Part shown: positions 48,370 to 58,474 of the stretch, in pieces
How positions within the stretch are numbered: the first letter of the stretch is position 1
How the letters are laid out: each line of letters begins with the position of its first letter
Assembly (NCBI GenBank): GCA_024276825.1
Contig: JAJRWI010000042.1
Coordinates: 62,001-126,000, forward strand
Length of the DNA stretch: 64,000 bases
Reading direction: 5' to 3'
DNA from: an archaeon
GTDB taxonomy: Archaea > Asgardarchaeota > Thorarchaeia > Thorarchaeales > Thorarchaeaceae
Notes under the pieces: generated by a model
Databases searched by the model: none
Told to the model about the DNA's origin: nothing
What the model saw: only the letters and a program-made list of their open reading frames with translations
Translations under genes and position numbers: made by a program

Positions 48370-49155
48370 CTATTCGGTTTTTAACCGGTAAAAACGAAGC
48401 GCATTTTGAGTTGTTGCTTCAGAAACATATTCAATTGGTTGATCAAGGGTGTCTGCAAGAGATTCACATCCAATTCGGATGTTTGCGGGTTCGTTTCTCC
48501 TGCCGGTTGGTGAGAGATAAGGGCCATCAGTTTCAAGCATTATCTGATTGAGGTCGAGAATCTCAGCGGCTCTTTTCCTGTTTCGATACCTTGCAAAGTT
48601 AGCAGGGAGTGTGATATACCAGCCATTATCATTGACTCGCTTGGCCACTTCAGGGGTTCCATCAAAACAATGCATCAAGACATCACCTTCAAACTTGCGT
48701 TCAAGAATCTCAGTTGCTCGAAGTTCAGCCTTTCGTGAGTGAATCACGATTGGGAGATCTAATTCCTTTGCAGTTTCAATGAACATTAAGAAAAGGGGTT
48801 CCTGAGCCTTTCTTGCCGAAGGGTCCTTTATCCAATGGTAGTCCAGTCCGACTTCTCCAATGGCAATAATCTCAGACTTGTATTTCTGTGCAAGGCTGAC
48901 AATTGACCTGGCTTCTTCAGAGCTCAATTGAAAAACCTGAGTTCCTGCAGTATGATACACATATCCCCGATATTTTTTTACTATTCCCAAGGTTCTGCGA
49001 AATGATCCTGGTCCGATTGAAGATGTGACCATTCCAACAAGACCCGCGGATTTTGCTCTTTTAATCACTTTATCCAAGTCGTTTTTGAAGTGTCGCATGT
49101 CAAGATGAGTATGTGCATCGAACAGTCTCAATGTGATCACTTGTGGCTTTAACAT
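48370..49155 (-). CDS. TatD-family metal-dependent hydrolase
   Basis: LFDAHTHLDMRHFKNDLD, IGEVGLDYHWIKD, VIHSRKAELRATEILE, LETDGPYLSP; start 49155 preferred (ORF track 49239). Confidence 0.88.
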   Translation of the reverse strand: MLKPQVITLRLFDAHTHLDMRHFKNDLDKVIKRAKSAGLVGMVTSSIGPGSFRRTLGIVKKYRGYVYHTAGTQVFQLSSEEARSIVSLAQKYKSEIIAIGEVGLDYHWIKDPSARKAQEPLFLMFIETAKELDLPIVIHSRKAELRATEILERKFEGDVLMHCFDGTPEVAKRVNDNGWYITLPANFARYRNRKRAAEILDLNQIMLETDGPYLSPTGRRNEPANIRIGCESLADTLDQPIEYVSEATTQNALRFYRLKTE

Positions 49156-49207
49156 AGATTTCCTTATTTTTGATGTTATCTCTATGGTATAAAAGAGGAG
49201 AAATGAC

Positions 49208-50098
49208 ATGACAGAGGAACGGCTCAGAGAGAAGACCATGATAATTCAGCAATTGAATCAAAAGGTCGAGTCATTGCAGACACAATTGAGTGGAACTCAG
49301 CGTAGAGCCAACGAACTATCTGCGCAAGTGGAACAACTAGAACAGATGTTAATTGAGAAGGATCAGGAGATTGTCACCCTCAAGGCAGAGGTGAGTAAGT
49401 ATCGTTCGGCCCTTGAAAAAATGGGTCAAGAGGTCCAAGAGGTCCGTGCAGAGCAGATCCAGTCCATGTCAAGAAAAGACCAGTCAGGAACTACTATGAG
49501 GACTGAAGAGATTCAGGAGTTGCAAAGGACGGTTTCAGAATTATATGATCGATTAAAGACGCTTTCAGAGGCTGCTATGGCAGTGATGAATGATGAGCCT
49601 GACTCTAAGAGAGGTCTCCGTGAAGCCTTGATGAAAGCTGGTGATAATCGTACAAGAGTATTGAACCTCATACTGACAAGAAGAAATGTGAAGCTGGATG
49701 AGATTGCTTCCTTCTTAGTCATTGATGTCAACTCTGCATATGATATCGTCGATGAGTTGCGGCTAGCAGGAGAGGTGGAAACGCCAGATGAAAACACTGT
49801 CATTCCAGCGGCCAAGTACAGAGAGGTAAAGATTCCAACAGAAGAGTGGAAACAAGCCCCAGTCGGGGAGATATTCGATAGCCTTGTTTCGATTATCGAA
49901 AAAATGGAGAGCAATGATGAGGTATCCAAGGCCTTGGAGATTGCAGTTGATCTTATTGAGCAGAAACTCAGCAGGGGAGGGGCTTTGATATTTGAAATGA
50001 GAAGGACCGCAAGCAGCTGGGCAAAGAATCCAGGCGACATCCAGGAGCTGCAATATAAGATAAGGGATTGGAAAGTCAGAGCAATGGCTCTCTCCTAA
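49208..50098 (+). CDS. Coiled-coil protein with central winged-helix-like segment
   Basis: N-terminal long heptads; TRVLNLILTRRNVKLDEIASFLVIDVNSAYDIVDELRLAGEVE. Confidence 0.65.
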   Translation: MTEERLREKTMIIQQLNQKVESLQTQLSGTQRRANELSAQVEQLEQMLIEKDQEIVTLKAEVSKYRSALEKMGQEVQEVRAEQIQSMSRKDQSGTTMRTEEIQELQRTVSELYDRLKTLSEAAMAVMNDEPDSKRGLREALMKAGDNRTRVLNLILTRRNVKLDEIASFLVIDVNSAYDIVDELRLAGEVETPDENTVIPAAKYREVKIPTEEWKQAPVGEIFDSLVSIIEKMESNDEVSKALEIAVDLIEQKLSRGGALIFEMRRTASSWAKNPGDIQELQYKIRDWKVRAMALS

Positions 50099-50472
50099 TC
50101 GGAGTCACCATTGGTTCCTTTACTTATTGCCTCGCGGACATAGTCGCCAAAGTCCGAGACCTCACCGTCCCGTTGAACCCTGATTCGTGGACCCTCACCG
50201 CGAATCTGGCGTTCAATATACCTGATATCGAGTTGGGATATCACCTGTCGAAGACCACGATATACAATCAGGTAGAGGATAACATCTTCTATGCGTTTGA
50301 CCACAGCAGGGTCGTTCTTGTTCAGTGATGAGAGGTAAGACATTGCATCAGGAGCGAGAAATCGCTGCAATAATTTTTGTCGTTCAGCCTCGACCTTCTC
50401 ACGATGCTCCTTCGTTGCCTGAAGTTGTTTTTCCCTCTTTAGAAGCTGGGCCATTTTCTTTCTGCGAATCAT
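50095..50472 (-). CDS. PDCD5/TFAR19-family DNA-binding protein
   Basis: RFLAPDAMSYLSSLNKNDPAVVKRIEDVILYLIVYRGLRQVISQLDIRYIERQIRGEGPRIRVQRDGE. Confidence 0.8.
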   Translation of the reverse strand: MIRRKKMAQLLKREKQLQATKEHREKVEAERQKLLQRFLAPDAMSYLSSLNKNDPAVVKRIEDVILYLIVYRGLRQVISQLDIRYIERQIRGEGPRIRVQRDGEVSDFGDYVREAISKGTNGDSD

Positions 50473-50618
50473 TGCAAGTTCATCGTCATCCGACAGTTTG
50501 ATAACCCCGCGTTATATTTTTACTTTGAGTCTAGTATGAGATGCGACTAGAATTTCTTTAATAACTATTGCATATTATCATATTAGTAGAACGAGAGTAA
50601 AATCAGGTGAAAACATAA

Positions 50619-51560
50619 GTGACATCTGCAGAGAATTGTGAGTGGCTTGGTCATGGGTCTTCAGGATATAAATGCAAATTCAGAAATGCAAGCATATCAG
50701 TTGCAGAGGTCACTTCCAAATGCTCGAATTCGACCCTTGCATCATTATGTGTGACAGCATACAGTTCCCTGTCTAGGGCCCGCGAGTCCATAGCTGAAAA
50801 GAGCACTGATACATTTCCATGGATTATTGATTCGGCGACACATTTTCAGAGCATCAAGGAGTATGACAATGCCATTATGGTCTATATCAAAGGAATTGAA
50901 TTTGCTATCAGCATAAGCTTGAGTGAGAAGGCCTACCAGCTGTTTTGTGAGGCACGAAGGGTCTTCGAGAATGCAATAGAGGCTCAGGACCCTTCAATCA
51001 AAGACCCCATGGTCAAGCGTGCCCTAGTAAAGGCAGGCAATGAGATTATAGAAGCAATGAAGAAGACTCCTGAAGAGTCTATCATGGCAGACATGCAGGC
51101 AGAGCTGAAAGCTAGCATTCTTGGAGGAATCTCATTAAAGAAGGCAGAAAGGCAGGACAAGATTGGCATTGTAGTTGTGGATGGACGACAGCTCTATGAG
51201 AAAAAGGCAAAGGAATACAGGGAAGGGGCTGAAACCTACATTCAGTCAGGAATTGCTGCCAATGCTATAGTCTTTGTATGCATGGCTGCTCTTGCCGATC
51301 TGATGCTTGGAAAGACCAAGGAGGGGTTGAGGTACCTAAAGCAAGTAATTGAAGAGTCTGGCATGAGTGAGAAGTTTCAGCAGAGCATTGTGTTCAGATG
51401 GACAAAGTTGATTCTTAGGGCACATATCGAGAATGATATTGAGGCTATAGATCAAGCAAGAAAGATGTATTATGAGATACCATGGAGTTTCAAAGATGAC
51501 AAAGAGTTCGCAAGAAGAGTGATGGACGCAATATTCAACAGACTCACTCAGGAATCCTAA
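50619..51560 (+). CDS. TPR/alpha-SNAP-like helical-repeat protein
   Basis: THFQSIKEYDNAIMVYIKGIEFAISISLSEKAYQLFCEARRVFENA...YIQSGIAANAIVFVCMAALADLMLGKTKEG. Confidence 0.55.
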   Translation: MTSAENCEWLGHGSSGYKCKFRNASISVAEVTSKCSNSTLASLCVTAYSSLSRARESIAEKSTDTFPWIIDSATHFQSIKEYDNAIMVYIKGIEFAISISLSEKAYQLFCEARRVFENAIEAQDPSIKDPMVKRALVKAGNEIIEAMKKTPEESIMADMQAELKASILGGISLKKAERQDKIGIVVVDGRQLYEKKAKEYREGAETYIQSGIAANAIVFVCMAALADLMLGKTKEGLRYLKQVIEESGMSEKFQQSIVFRWTKLILRAHIENDIEAIDQARKMYYEIPWSFKDDKEFARRVMDAIFNRLTQES

Positions 51561-52878
51561 ACCTAGCAATGAAGAATCCATTTGTTCGATGAATGTGGGG
51601 GAACAGACGCCTGACTTTTGAAGAACATGAGAACTTGCTATATCCAGGCGAACCAAAGTCAGGACAATTTAATAGTTCAATATTATGACTTGATACTAGA
51701 GAGTCAATCTGGGACTCGCCTTCATGGGGGAGAATGGAGCATGTTGAATAGACAATCTCTATACCAGGATGTCTTGAGAAATGAGACACTATTCCAGTGA
51801 GAATCTTATGCTGAATAGACATAAGATTGACAAGTGTTCGCTTATTTAGCCGCCATTTGAATGAGGGGTGTGTCTGTAGCATTCCTGTGGAGGTGCAGGG
51901 GGCATCAATCAATATCTTATCAGCATACTCAATGGGAGGGTTGGATGCGTCTGCAAGTAGCCAGCTGATTGGAGAGTGATCGGGAATCTTGCCGCCCCCA
52001 GTTGCCATCATGAGCCTTGACCAACTGACATCACTAGCCATGACCATACCTTGATCCTCTATTCCTTCAAGAATCAGTTGAGTCTTCATGCCTGGTGCCG
52101 CGCAGCTGTCCCAGATGATCTCCCCTGGTTGTGGGTTTAGTGTATGAACAGCAATTACACTTGATTTGTCTTGAATGAGAATATTTCCACTCTGAAAGAG
52201 TTTAGACTTGACAAGAGTTCCCAAGCCATCCTTGATAACAAAGAGACCCGAAATGTCAGGATCAGGCTCAAATACAATTGAGAGGTCTCTAACATCATCG
52301 AGGATGGAGTCATCAGTAAGCAGATGGTTCACCCGCATATACTGTTCATCAAGAGTGTTGTTTGCCTTCAAATGTGCAATGACTTCATCTCGTGGAAGGT
52401 TATCTAATAGCGTCTGAACGATAAATGAGGGGTGAGAATACTTCAGACTAAGAATATTCACATCATCCAAGCTTTTTGTTATACGGCCAATATTGAGTGT
52501 CTTTGCCTTCCTAAGAACTGCCTGATAGTCAGTAATATATTCATCAAGAAAGTCATCATGATAGTTCCCAATTGGCCAGTTCAACCAACGGGTCATGAAG
52601 ATCAGTACCCGTAGCCGGTTCTTTACTGTTTGAGGGAGGTCAGTGTACCGAACTCCCACAATTGAACGAGTTGCAAGAAAATCAATTGTGTTCTGATATC
52701 TTATTGTCCCCATGACTAGGGTCTCAAGTTGTGCTCTGGAATCTTGTGCGATTTGCTCCTGTTGAACGACATTTCTAAACAATGCCTTCATTGTCATCCG
52801 TGTCTGGCTGAATTGATCTAGCAGCTTTGAGGCATCTTCAATGATCTTGAAATCAAAACCACTAGATGCCGTATCCAT
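51544..52878 (-). CDS. RsmB/NOL1/NOP2/Sun-family m5C RNA methyltransferase
   Basis: EIIWDSCAAPGMKTQLILEG, KILIDAPCTSTGMLQTHPSFKWR, VYSTCSILPHEGE. Confidence 0.88.
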   Translation of the reverse strand: MDTASSGFDFKIIEDASKLLDQFSQTRMTMKALFRNVVQQEQIAQDSRAQLETLVMGTIRYQNTIDFLATRSIVGVRYTDLPQTVKNRLRVLIFMTRWLNWPIGNYHDDFLDEYITDYQAVLRKAKTLNIGRITKSLDDVNILSLKYSHPSFIVQTLLDNLPRDEVIAHLKANNTLDEQYMRVNHLLTDDSILDDVRDLSIVFEPDPDISGLFVIKDGLGTLVKSKLFQSGNILIQDKSSVIAVHTLNPQPGEIIWDSCAAPGMKTQLILEGIEDQGMVMASDVSWSRLMMATGGGKIPDHSPISWLLADASNPPIEYADKILIDAPCTSTGMLQTHPSFKWRLNKRTLVNLMSIQHKILTGIVSHFSRHPGIEIVYSTCSILPHEGESQIDSLVSSHNIELLNCPDFGSPGYSKFSCSSKVRRLFPHIHRTNGFFIARFRIPE

Positions 52879-52887
52879 AAACGCACC

Positions 52888-54591
52888 TCATTTCAAGTCA
52901 ATCCCAGGACCTAGATGTATATACTTCATCCGAGTCAACATTACTTGAAAGTTCTTTGCACCTATAATCCCCGAGTCCTTATATCCACCAAGATGTGGCA
53001 TGTATGGATCAAAATAAAGATGGTCTTGCATTACGGTCACGCCAGCAGCCTGAATGCCTTTTGCCCATTGCTGCTTGGCCTTGAGGTCATTGGTGAAAAT
53101 GGATGAACGCAGGCCAAATCGAGAAGAGTTTGCGACTTTCAGGGCTCTATCCACACTGTTAACAGGATAGACTGGCAAGGCGGGGGCAAAGACTTCCTCT
53201 TGCATTATTCGCATGTCTAATGAAACCTCTGTAAGAATTGTAGGCTCATAGAAAAGGCCAGCCGGGTCATCTTCACCCATCCAATTAATTCGCCGACCAC
53301 CATATACGACCTTTGCTCCCTTGGCCCTAGCATCTTGCATTTGATCAAGCAAGAGATAAAGAGCTGTGAGACCGACTGGGGGCAGACTGACATTAGGATC
53401 AGAGGGAAGACCAACTTTTAGCTTTGAGGCTTCTTCAACGACGAACTCTACGAGGTCATCATAGAGTGAGTCTTGCACAAGTAGTCGTTTGACTGCCATA
53501 CAGGCCTGTCCGCTTCCTAAGAAGCGTCCCTTGACTATCATCTTTGCAGCAAACTCTAGATCAACATCCTTGCCCCAGACGAGACAGGCATCACTGCCAG
53601 CAAGTTCGGGTGCCAACTGGATTCGCTGTCTGATTGCGTTTGCCCAGATCTCAATTCCTGTGTCACTATCACCATACCAGACAATTGCATTGACATTAGG
53701 GTCGCTCATAAAGCGATTCATCATGCTCTTGCCGCCACCAGTGAGAGTCTGAATCATGGCTCTTGGGAAACCCAATTCGTTGAATGTTTCCATGAAAATG
53801 CGTGCTAGAAGAATAGTGCTGAGTGGAACCTTGCTTGGAGGTTTCAAGACTGTCGCGTTTCCGGCAAGTATTGAAGATGTAATACTTAGGATTCCAAGGG
53901 CTAGCGGAGAGTTATAGGGTGTGAATAGACAGGTCACACCATAAGGCTCACGAACCTGATAGTTCCTACCCCCATCCTTTCCGGGAAATTCCTTTAGATC
54001 AATGAGAGAACCCCAGATCTCAAAGGTTTCACGTTCAAGATACTCTGAGAACATGCTCCAAGTCCATTCAAATGTCCTGATAGGCGTGCCTTCCTTTATT
54101 GTTATGTCACGTACTTCCTTGAAACGCCTTTTGACTTCAAGACCAGCTTTATACAGTGCATCGATTCGTTCATCAAGAGTGACTCCCTGACCTTCGATCT
54201 TAAGGGGGTTATAAAGGGCTTCATGGTCTCGCACTCCGGCAGAGATAGCTCTTCGAATGTCGGACTCTCTGGATAATGAGACCTTTGCATAGATTGCCTC
54301 TTCTAGCTCATCCCTAGAATACTTGGGAACTCCATGATGACGACAATAGTCCTTGAGGTATCTTATCTCTGCTGTGCTCTCAGGGATGGCAGCAGGAATT
54401 TTTGATATAACAAACCGCTGGACACGAGAGGCTTTCTGCATCTGAAGAGCGATTGCGATTCCTGGGTCCATGATCACCTTTTCCATGTTTGGAAACATGA
54501 CATACTGACCAGTATCAACGGTCTCACCATCAACCAGGATTGGGGCGTGTTCCATTGTTTTACCTCGTAAGTTTAACTTTGCATCAGGCAA
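52888..54591 (-). CDS. Aldehyde dehydrogenase family protein
   Basis: VTCLFTPYNSPLALGILSITSSILAGNATVLKPPSKVPLS, PELAGSDACLV, GSGQACMAVKRLLV. Confidence 0.88.
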   Translation of the reverse strand: MPDAKLNLRGKTMEHAPILVDGETVDTGQYVMFPNMEKVIMDPGIAIALQMQKASRVQRFVISKIPAAIPESTAEIRYLKDYCRHHGVPKYSRDELEEAIYAKVSLSRESDIRRAISAGVRDHEALYNPLKIEGQGVTLDERIDALYKAGLEVKRRFKEVRDITIKEGTPIRTFEWTWSMFSEYLERETFEIWGSLIDLKEFPGKDGGRNYQVREPYGVTCLFTPYNSPLALGILSITSSILAGNATVLKPPSKVPLSTILLARIFMETFNELGFPRAMIQTLTGGGKSMMNRFMSDPNVNAIVWYGDSDTGIEIWANAIRQRIQLAPELAGSDACLVWGKDVDLEFAAKMIVKGRFLGSGQACMAVKRLLVQDSLYDDLVEFVVEEASKLKVGLPSDPNVSLPPVGLTALYLLLDQMQDARAKGAKVVYGGRRINWMGEDDPAGLFYEPTILTEVSLDMRIMQEEVFAPALPVYPVNSVDRALKVANSSRFGLRSSIFTNDLKAKQQWAKGIQAAGVTVMQDHLYFDPYMPHLGGYKDSGIIGAKNFQVMLTRMKYIHLGPGIDLK

Positions 54592-54629
54592 AAAGCTGCT
54601 AATTATAGACTTTGCCTATAGAACTAGTT

Positions 54630-55127
54630 TCAGACAACTGGCTTTTCATACATCTGAACAAGCATGCCTGGAGCTTGCTCGTATGGCTCGCCCCACGGTC
54701 TGAAACCAAACTTTTGCATCAAGTGTTCGCTGGCTGTCTGACCAACCAGAATATTGCAATAGACCCTCGGACATCCATGTTCTCGCGCGTATTGCTCGAA
54801 TTGCATATACATCGCAGAAGCAAGACCCGAAACGCGGCATGAGGGACTGACCGTCTGATGTTCTCCAAAAAGGCCCTTGTCGGTGATTATTGCCTTGTAT
54901 ACCCCGACTATTTTTCCTCCCAGACGACTGCCAAAGTAATGATATCCCAATCGCATGTCTTCGATTATTTGTTGGGGAGTATACATCCGTTTCTTTCGCC
55001 AGTGGGGGGGATACTCCTTTGCAAGAGGCCATACCTGTCGAAAGAGCTGTGATATCTCCTCAGCATCGTCCTCTGTAAACTCGACAATCCGAATCTCTTC
55101 GGGCGGCAGCTCAGCCATTTGACTCAC
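54630..55127 (-). CDS. GNAT-family N-acetyltransferase
   Basis: RIVEFTEDDAEEISQLFRQVW...TVSPSCRVSGLASAMYMQFEQYA...NILVGQTASEHLMQKFGFRPWG. Confidence 0.8.
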   Translation of the reverse strand: MSQMAELPPEEIRIVEFTEDDAEEISQLFRQVWPLAKEYPPHWRKKRMYTPQQIIEDMRLGYHYFGSRLGGKIVGVYKAIITDKGLFGEHQTVSPSCRVSGLASAMYMQFEQYAREHGCPRVYCNILVGQTASEHLMQKFGFRPWGEPYEQAPGMLVQMYEKPVV

Positions 55128-55212
55128 TCTTGTGGTTCATATGAGGGAATACCAATAAATCTCTTTGTCAATAATCATCTCTAGGTCTTATCGCCCAGCC
55201 ATTGGACTCATT

Positions 55213-55571
55213 GGTTGCGAATAGATGCGAAAAAGTTGAACACTTGTAAAATAGAGAGATAATTAAACGTCTGAATTCATGTTGGTCTATCAGATTTCAT
55301 GTTGTACTCACTCCTGTGATGTGCCGTTCATTGTAAATTGGACATTCTTGGACATCTCAGTCTCGTCCGCCCAGGAACAGCACTGGGCACATTTCAGACT
55401 TTGATCTCTGATGAGACTATTTAACCCCCTCCCAATCTTACTGTATATCATTAGATGTTCTTTTGATTGGTGTCCAATTTTGTCCAAGCTCTACGCATCT
55501 ACGCGCAACCCAGTGCCATTTTCTACATAGATGGGGCTTAGATGTCCAAGACAGTCCAATTAAGAATGAAC
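55213..55571 (+). repeat. Dispersed repeat copy D-outer, split by nested copy D-inner
   Basis: ggttgcgaatagatgcgaaaaagttgaacacttg...cctgtgatgtgcc // cagtgccattttctacatagatggggcttagatgtccaagacagtccaattaagaatgaac; ~174 bp once the inner 185 bp is removed. Confidence 0.75.
55326..55510 (+). repeat. Dispersed ~185-bp repeat, copy D-inner (nested in D-outer)
   Basis: gttcattgtaaattggacattcttggacatc...cgcatctacgcgcaacc; inverted relative to copy A. Confidence 0.88.
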
Positions 55572-56678
55572 AGCAGCCCAATCGTATGCTTCATGGATTG
55601 GAGTGCAACCGCCACACCTATGGCATCCTGCAATTGTATTTGAGGGCTTAAGATCCCAATTGTATAAGATTCTTCCAACCTCCTTATAAAACTCCACAGA
55701 ACCCTCAAGATCACCCACATAAGTGGGAATAAAATTGGCGAGTTTGCTACCAGGGGCAGGTCGAATTGGTGAAACCACGGGCATGACTCCCATTTCTGCA
55801 ATCTTGTCAATAAACTTCAAGGTCAATTGAAGATCCTCACCAAGTCCATAAAGCAAGAAGGTACTGACATTTCCACGCCCAAGTCGCTTAACGGATCGTG
55901 CCCAAGCTTTTAGATATAGGTCAATTGAACCGTGTTTGTACTTTCCGGGGCATACCTTGGCCCTCACAGAATCATCGGGACTCTCAAGGTGTAAACCGAT
56001 TGCATTGGCTCCGGCATCAATGATCTCATCAATCAGAGAGAGGTCAAATGGAGGTTCAACCTGAATTCCGATTGGAATGTCACTCTTTGCCCGAATGGCT
56101 TTTACAATATTGATGATTCTTTTTGCACCCATGGTGCCATCATCAGGGGTGCCTGTTGTCAGAAGGACATGATTTGCCACACCCTCATTGATGGCCTCCA
56201 TAACAACAGTTGCAATCTGTTCTGGTTCCTTCTCAAGAATGGTATCATTTGTGCTCAGGGACACAGGAATTGTGCAGAAAGCACATTGCGTACCATCATC
56301 CCAATATCTGCATTTCTGGTAGACGGTTGTAGCAACGCAGTCGGCACCATGAAGTAGAGCGAGCTTTGAGTATTGAATACCATCTGATGTGGTCTTGTCG
56401 AGAAATGAGGGACGTGGGATGAGTTCTAACTCTACAGAACCATCATAGATCCAAATCATTGGATTGTCAGTAGGAACTAGTGGTGCAGATCCATAGGTTT
56501 CAGCGGTCTTGCCACGCCTAATTGGAATTCCCACTGGGCGGCCATTAGGCATGAGAAAATATCGACCTCTTACAGGCCCTGCGCCACCCCTTCGTCCGTC
56601 CCATTCGGACTCGGGCATCTGTGCGCCCTGTGTCAATAAGCGGACTTTCAATCTAAGAGTTTCTTCGGTGTTCATCAT
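55560..56678 (-). CDS. Radical SAM protein (MSMEG_0568-like)
   Basis: CRYWDDGTQCAFC cluster motif (C-x8-C-x2-C), LLTTGTPDDG, GIQVEPPFD; C-terminal CHRCGGC. Confidence 0.8.
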   Translation of the reverse strand: MMNTEETLRLKVRLLTQGAQMPESEWDGRRGGAGPVRGRYFLMPNGRPVGIPIRRGKTAETYGSAPLVPTDNPMIWIYDGSVELELIPRPSFLDKTTSDGIQYSKLALLHGADCVATTVYQKCRYWDDGTQCAFCTIPVSLSTNDTILEKEPEQIATVVMEAINEGVANHVLLTTGTPDDGTMGAKRIINIVKAIRAKSDIPIGIQVEPPFDLSLIDEIIDAGANAIGLHLESPDDSVRAKVCPGKYKHGSIDLYLKAWARSVKRLGRGNVSTFLLYGLGEDLQLTLKFIDKIAEMGVMPVVSPIRPAPGSKLANFIPTYVGDLEGSVEFYKEVGRILYNWDLKPSNTIAGCHRCGGCTPIHEAYDWAAVHS

Positions 56679-56853
56679 GCTCTCGGAGAGTATAGAGTTT
56701 TAGGTTAAGTGTTTTAGGTTTTGACAACTTCAAGATTTATTAACATGATTTTTGATGAATCGTCAACTTTAAGGCTATGTTACAGGGTGTAATAAGTCTA
56801 GGTCACTGAACATAGCGAACCAATCCCAATTGGTCCCTATGGAGGATAATCAA

Positions 56854-58020
56854 ATGGCTAGAAGAGTTGCTGTTGTGGCTGGCGGACACTCAAAGTTCGG
56901 TAAGCGTCTTGATGCTACCGTTAGAGAGTTGTGTGCTGAAGCCTACAAACCAATTTATGATGAAGGAATCACGCAGGATCGAATTGATGCTACTGTGTTG
57001 TCTTACGCTGCATCCCAGTTCACCGGGCAAGGTGCGGGATCAGCACTGATTGCGGATTATCTAGGGCTTCAGAACAAGCCCCACCTTAGAGTAGAGTCTG
57101 CATGTGCAACTGGTACGGCATCACTCAGGGCTGCTTATGGAATGATTGCATCAGGGCTCTATGATGTTATGTTGGTACTCGGTGTTGAACAGATGAACAG
57201 GGTTTCATCAGCCACTGCTACAGAATACATGGCCCGCGCGGGAGACATGCGTTGGGAGTACCCATTTGGAATCTCATTTCCTGCATTTTATGCTCTAATG
57301 GCATCGCGTTATATATCAGAGTACAATCTACCTCATGAAGTGCTCTCCATGATCTCTGTGAAGTCTCATCATTACGGCGCGCAGAATCCAAAGGCACATT
57401 TACCCAAGGAGGTATCACTTGAAGAGGCTCATAATGCGGTACCCATTTGCAGGCCATTAAACCTCTATGACTGTAGTCTGATCACTGACGGCGCTGCAGC
57501 GGTTGTTCTTGTTGCTGAAGAGCGAGTCAAGGAATTCACAGATAGGCCTATGTGGATCAAGGGAATAGGAGCAGGAGCATCTCAGATGATGATTCAAGAC
57601 AGGCCATCCTTGACAAGTATTCCTGGAGCAAAACAAGCAGCAAAGGCCGCATATGAAATGGCAGGCTTAAAACCTAATGATATCAATATGGCAGAAGTTC
57701 ACGACTGTTTTAGTATTGCAGAGTTGATTGCCTATGAGGACTTGGGTTTTGCAGAACCCGGCAAGGGCCGCGAGATCGTTGAGAACAAGGAAAACTATCA
57801 TGATGGAAGAATCCCTGTAAATTGCGATGGTGGCCTCAAGAGTAAAGGGCACCCGTTGGGAGCTACAGGAATCTCAATGACCTATGAAATCCTGAAACAG
57901 ATGCGAGGAGAAGCTGACAAGCCCTCCAGACAAATCAAGGATGTGCAATACGGACTAGTTCATAATGTCGGACAGTCGGGACAGTTTGTGAATATATTCA
58001 TCTATGAGAGGGGATTCTAA
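56854..58020 (+). CDS. Thiolase / acetyl-CoA acetyltransferase family
   Basis: VESACATGTASLRAAYGMIASG, AEVHDCFSIAEL, CDGGLKSKGHPLGATGISM; start MARRVAVVAGG (ORF track 56830). Confidence 0.9.
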   Translation: MARRVAVVAGGHSKFGKRLDATVRELCAEAYKPIYDEGITQDRIDATVLSYAASQFTGQGAGSALIADYLGLQNKPHLRVESACATGTASLRAAYGMIASGLYDVMLVLGVEQMNRVSSATATEYMARAGDMRWEYPFGISFPAFYALMASRYISEYNLPHEVLSMISVKSHHYGAQNPKAHLPKEVSLEEAHNAVPICRPLNLYDCSLITDGAAAVVLVAEERVKEFTDRPMWIKGIGAGASQMMIQDRPSLTSIPGAKQAAKAAYEMAGLKPNDINMAEVHDCFSIAELIAYEDLGFAEPGKGREIVENKENYHDGRIPVNCDGGLKSKGHPLGATGISMTYEILKQMRGEADKPSRQIKDVQYGLVHNVGQSGQFVNIFIYERGF

Positions 58021-58436
58021 TGGCAGAACAAAAAGAACTCTATCTGGGTTATGCCACTGATAAGGCAGTGACTCCATTCTTTGACAAGTTCCTCAGAGAA
58101 CTAGAGAATGAGAAAATAATGAAGAGCAAATGTACATCTTGTGGGACAGAATACCTGCCTCCAAGACAACACTGTCAGAAATGTTTGAGCGAATGTGAAC
58201 TTGAAGAGTTCACAGAGCGCGAGGCAAAACTCTACTCATATGTGATTGTGGACTTTGGGCCTGAGAGTCTCGCCTCGAAGACCCCATATGTTGTCGCGAT
58301 AGGAGAGTTCCCATCAGGACTTCGTCTCACTGCTCATATCACCAATCTCATGGCTCCTCCCGAGGTCGGAATGCCACTCAAGTTGGCATTTGAAAAGATT
58401 GATGAAAAGAGAGTCACTTACAAGTGGCTAGTATAG
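58020..58436 (+). CDS. DUF35 OB-fold/Zn-ribbon protein (thiolase partner)
   Basis: CTSCGTEYLPPRQHCQKCL; 1-nt overlap TAATG with thiolase gene. Confidence 0.9.
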   Translation: MAEQKELYLGYATDKAVTPFFDKFLRELENEKIMKSKCTSCGTEYLPPRQHCQKCLSECELEEFTEREAKLYSYVIVDFGPESLASKTPYVVAIGEFPSGLRLTAHITNLMAPPEVGMPLKLAFEKIDEKRVTYKWLV

Positions 58437-58442
58437 GATGAT

Positions 58443-58470
58443 GAGGGGTCACCCTCACACCCCCTTTTTT
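58443..58470 (+). terminator. Short hairpin plus T6
   Basis: gaggg-gtca-ccctc then cacacccccttttttaaaa. Confidence 0.45.
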
Positions 58471-58474
58471 AAAA

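Noticed and set aside
55213-55510. Terminal inverted repeats GGTTGCG...CGCAACC as ends of one ~300-bp MITE
   Set aside because: Comparison with copies A-C shows these are the heads of two separate, oppositely oriented copies, one nested in the other.
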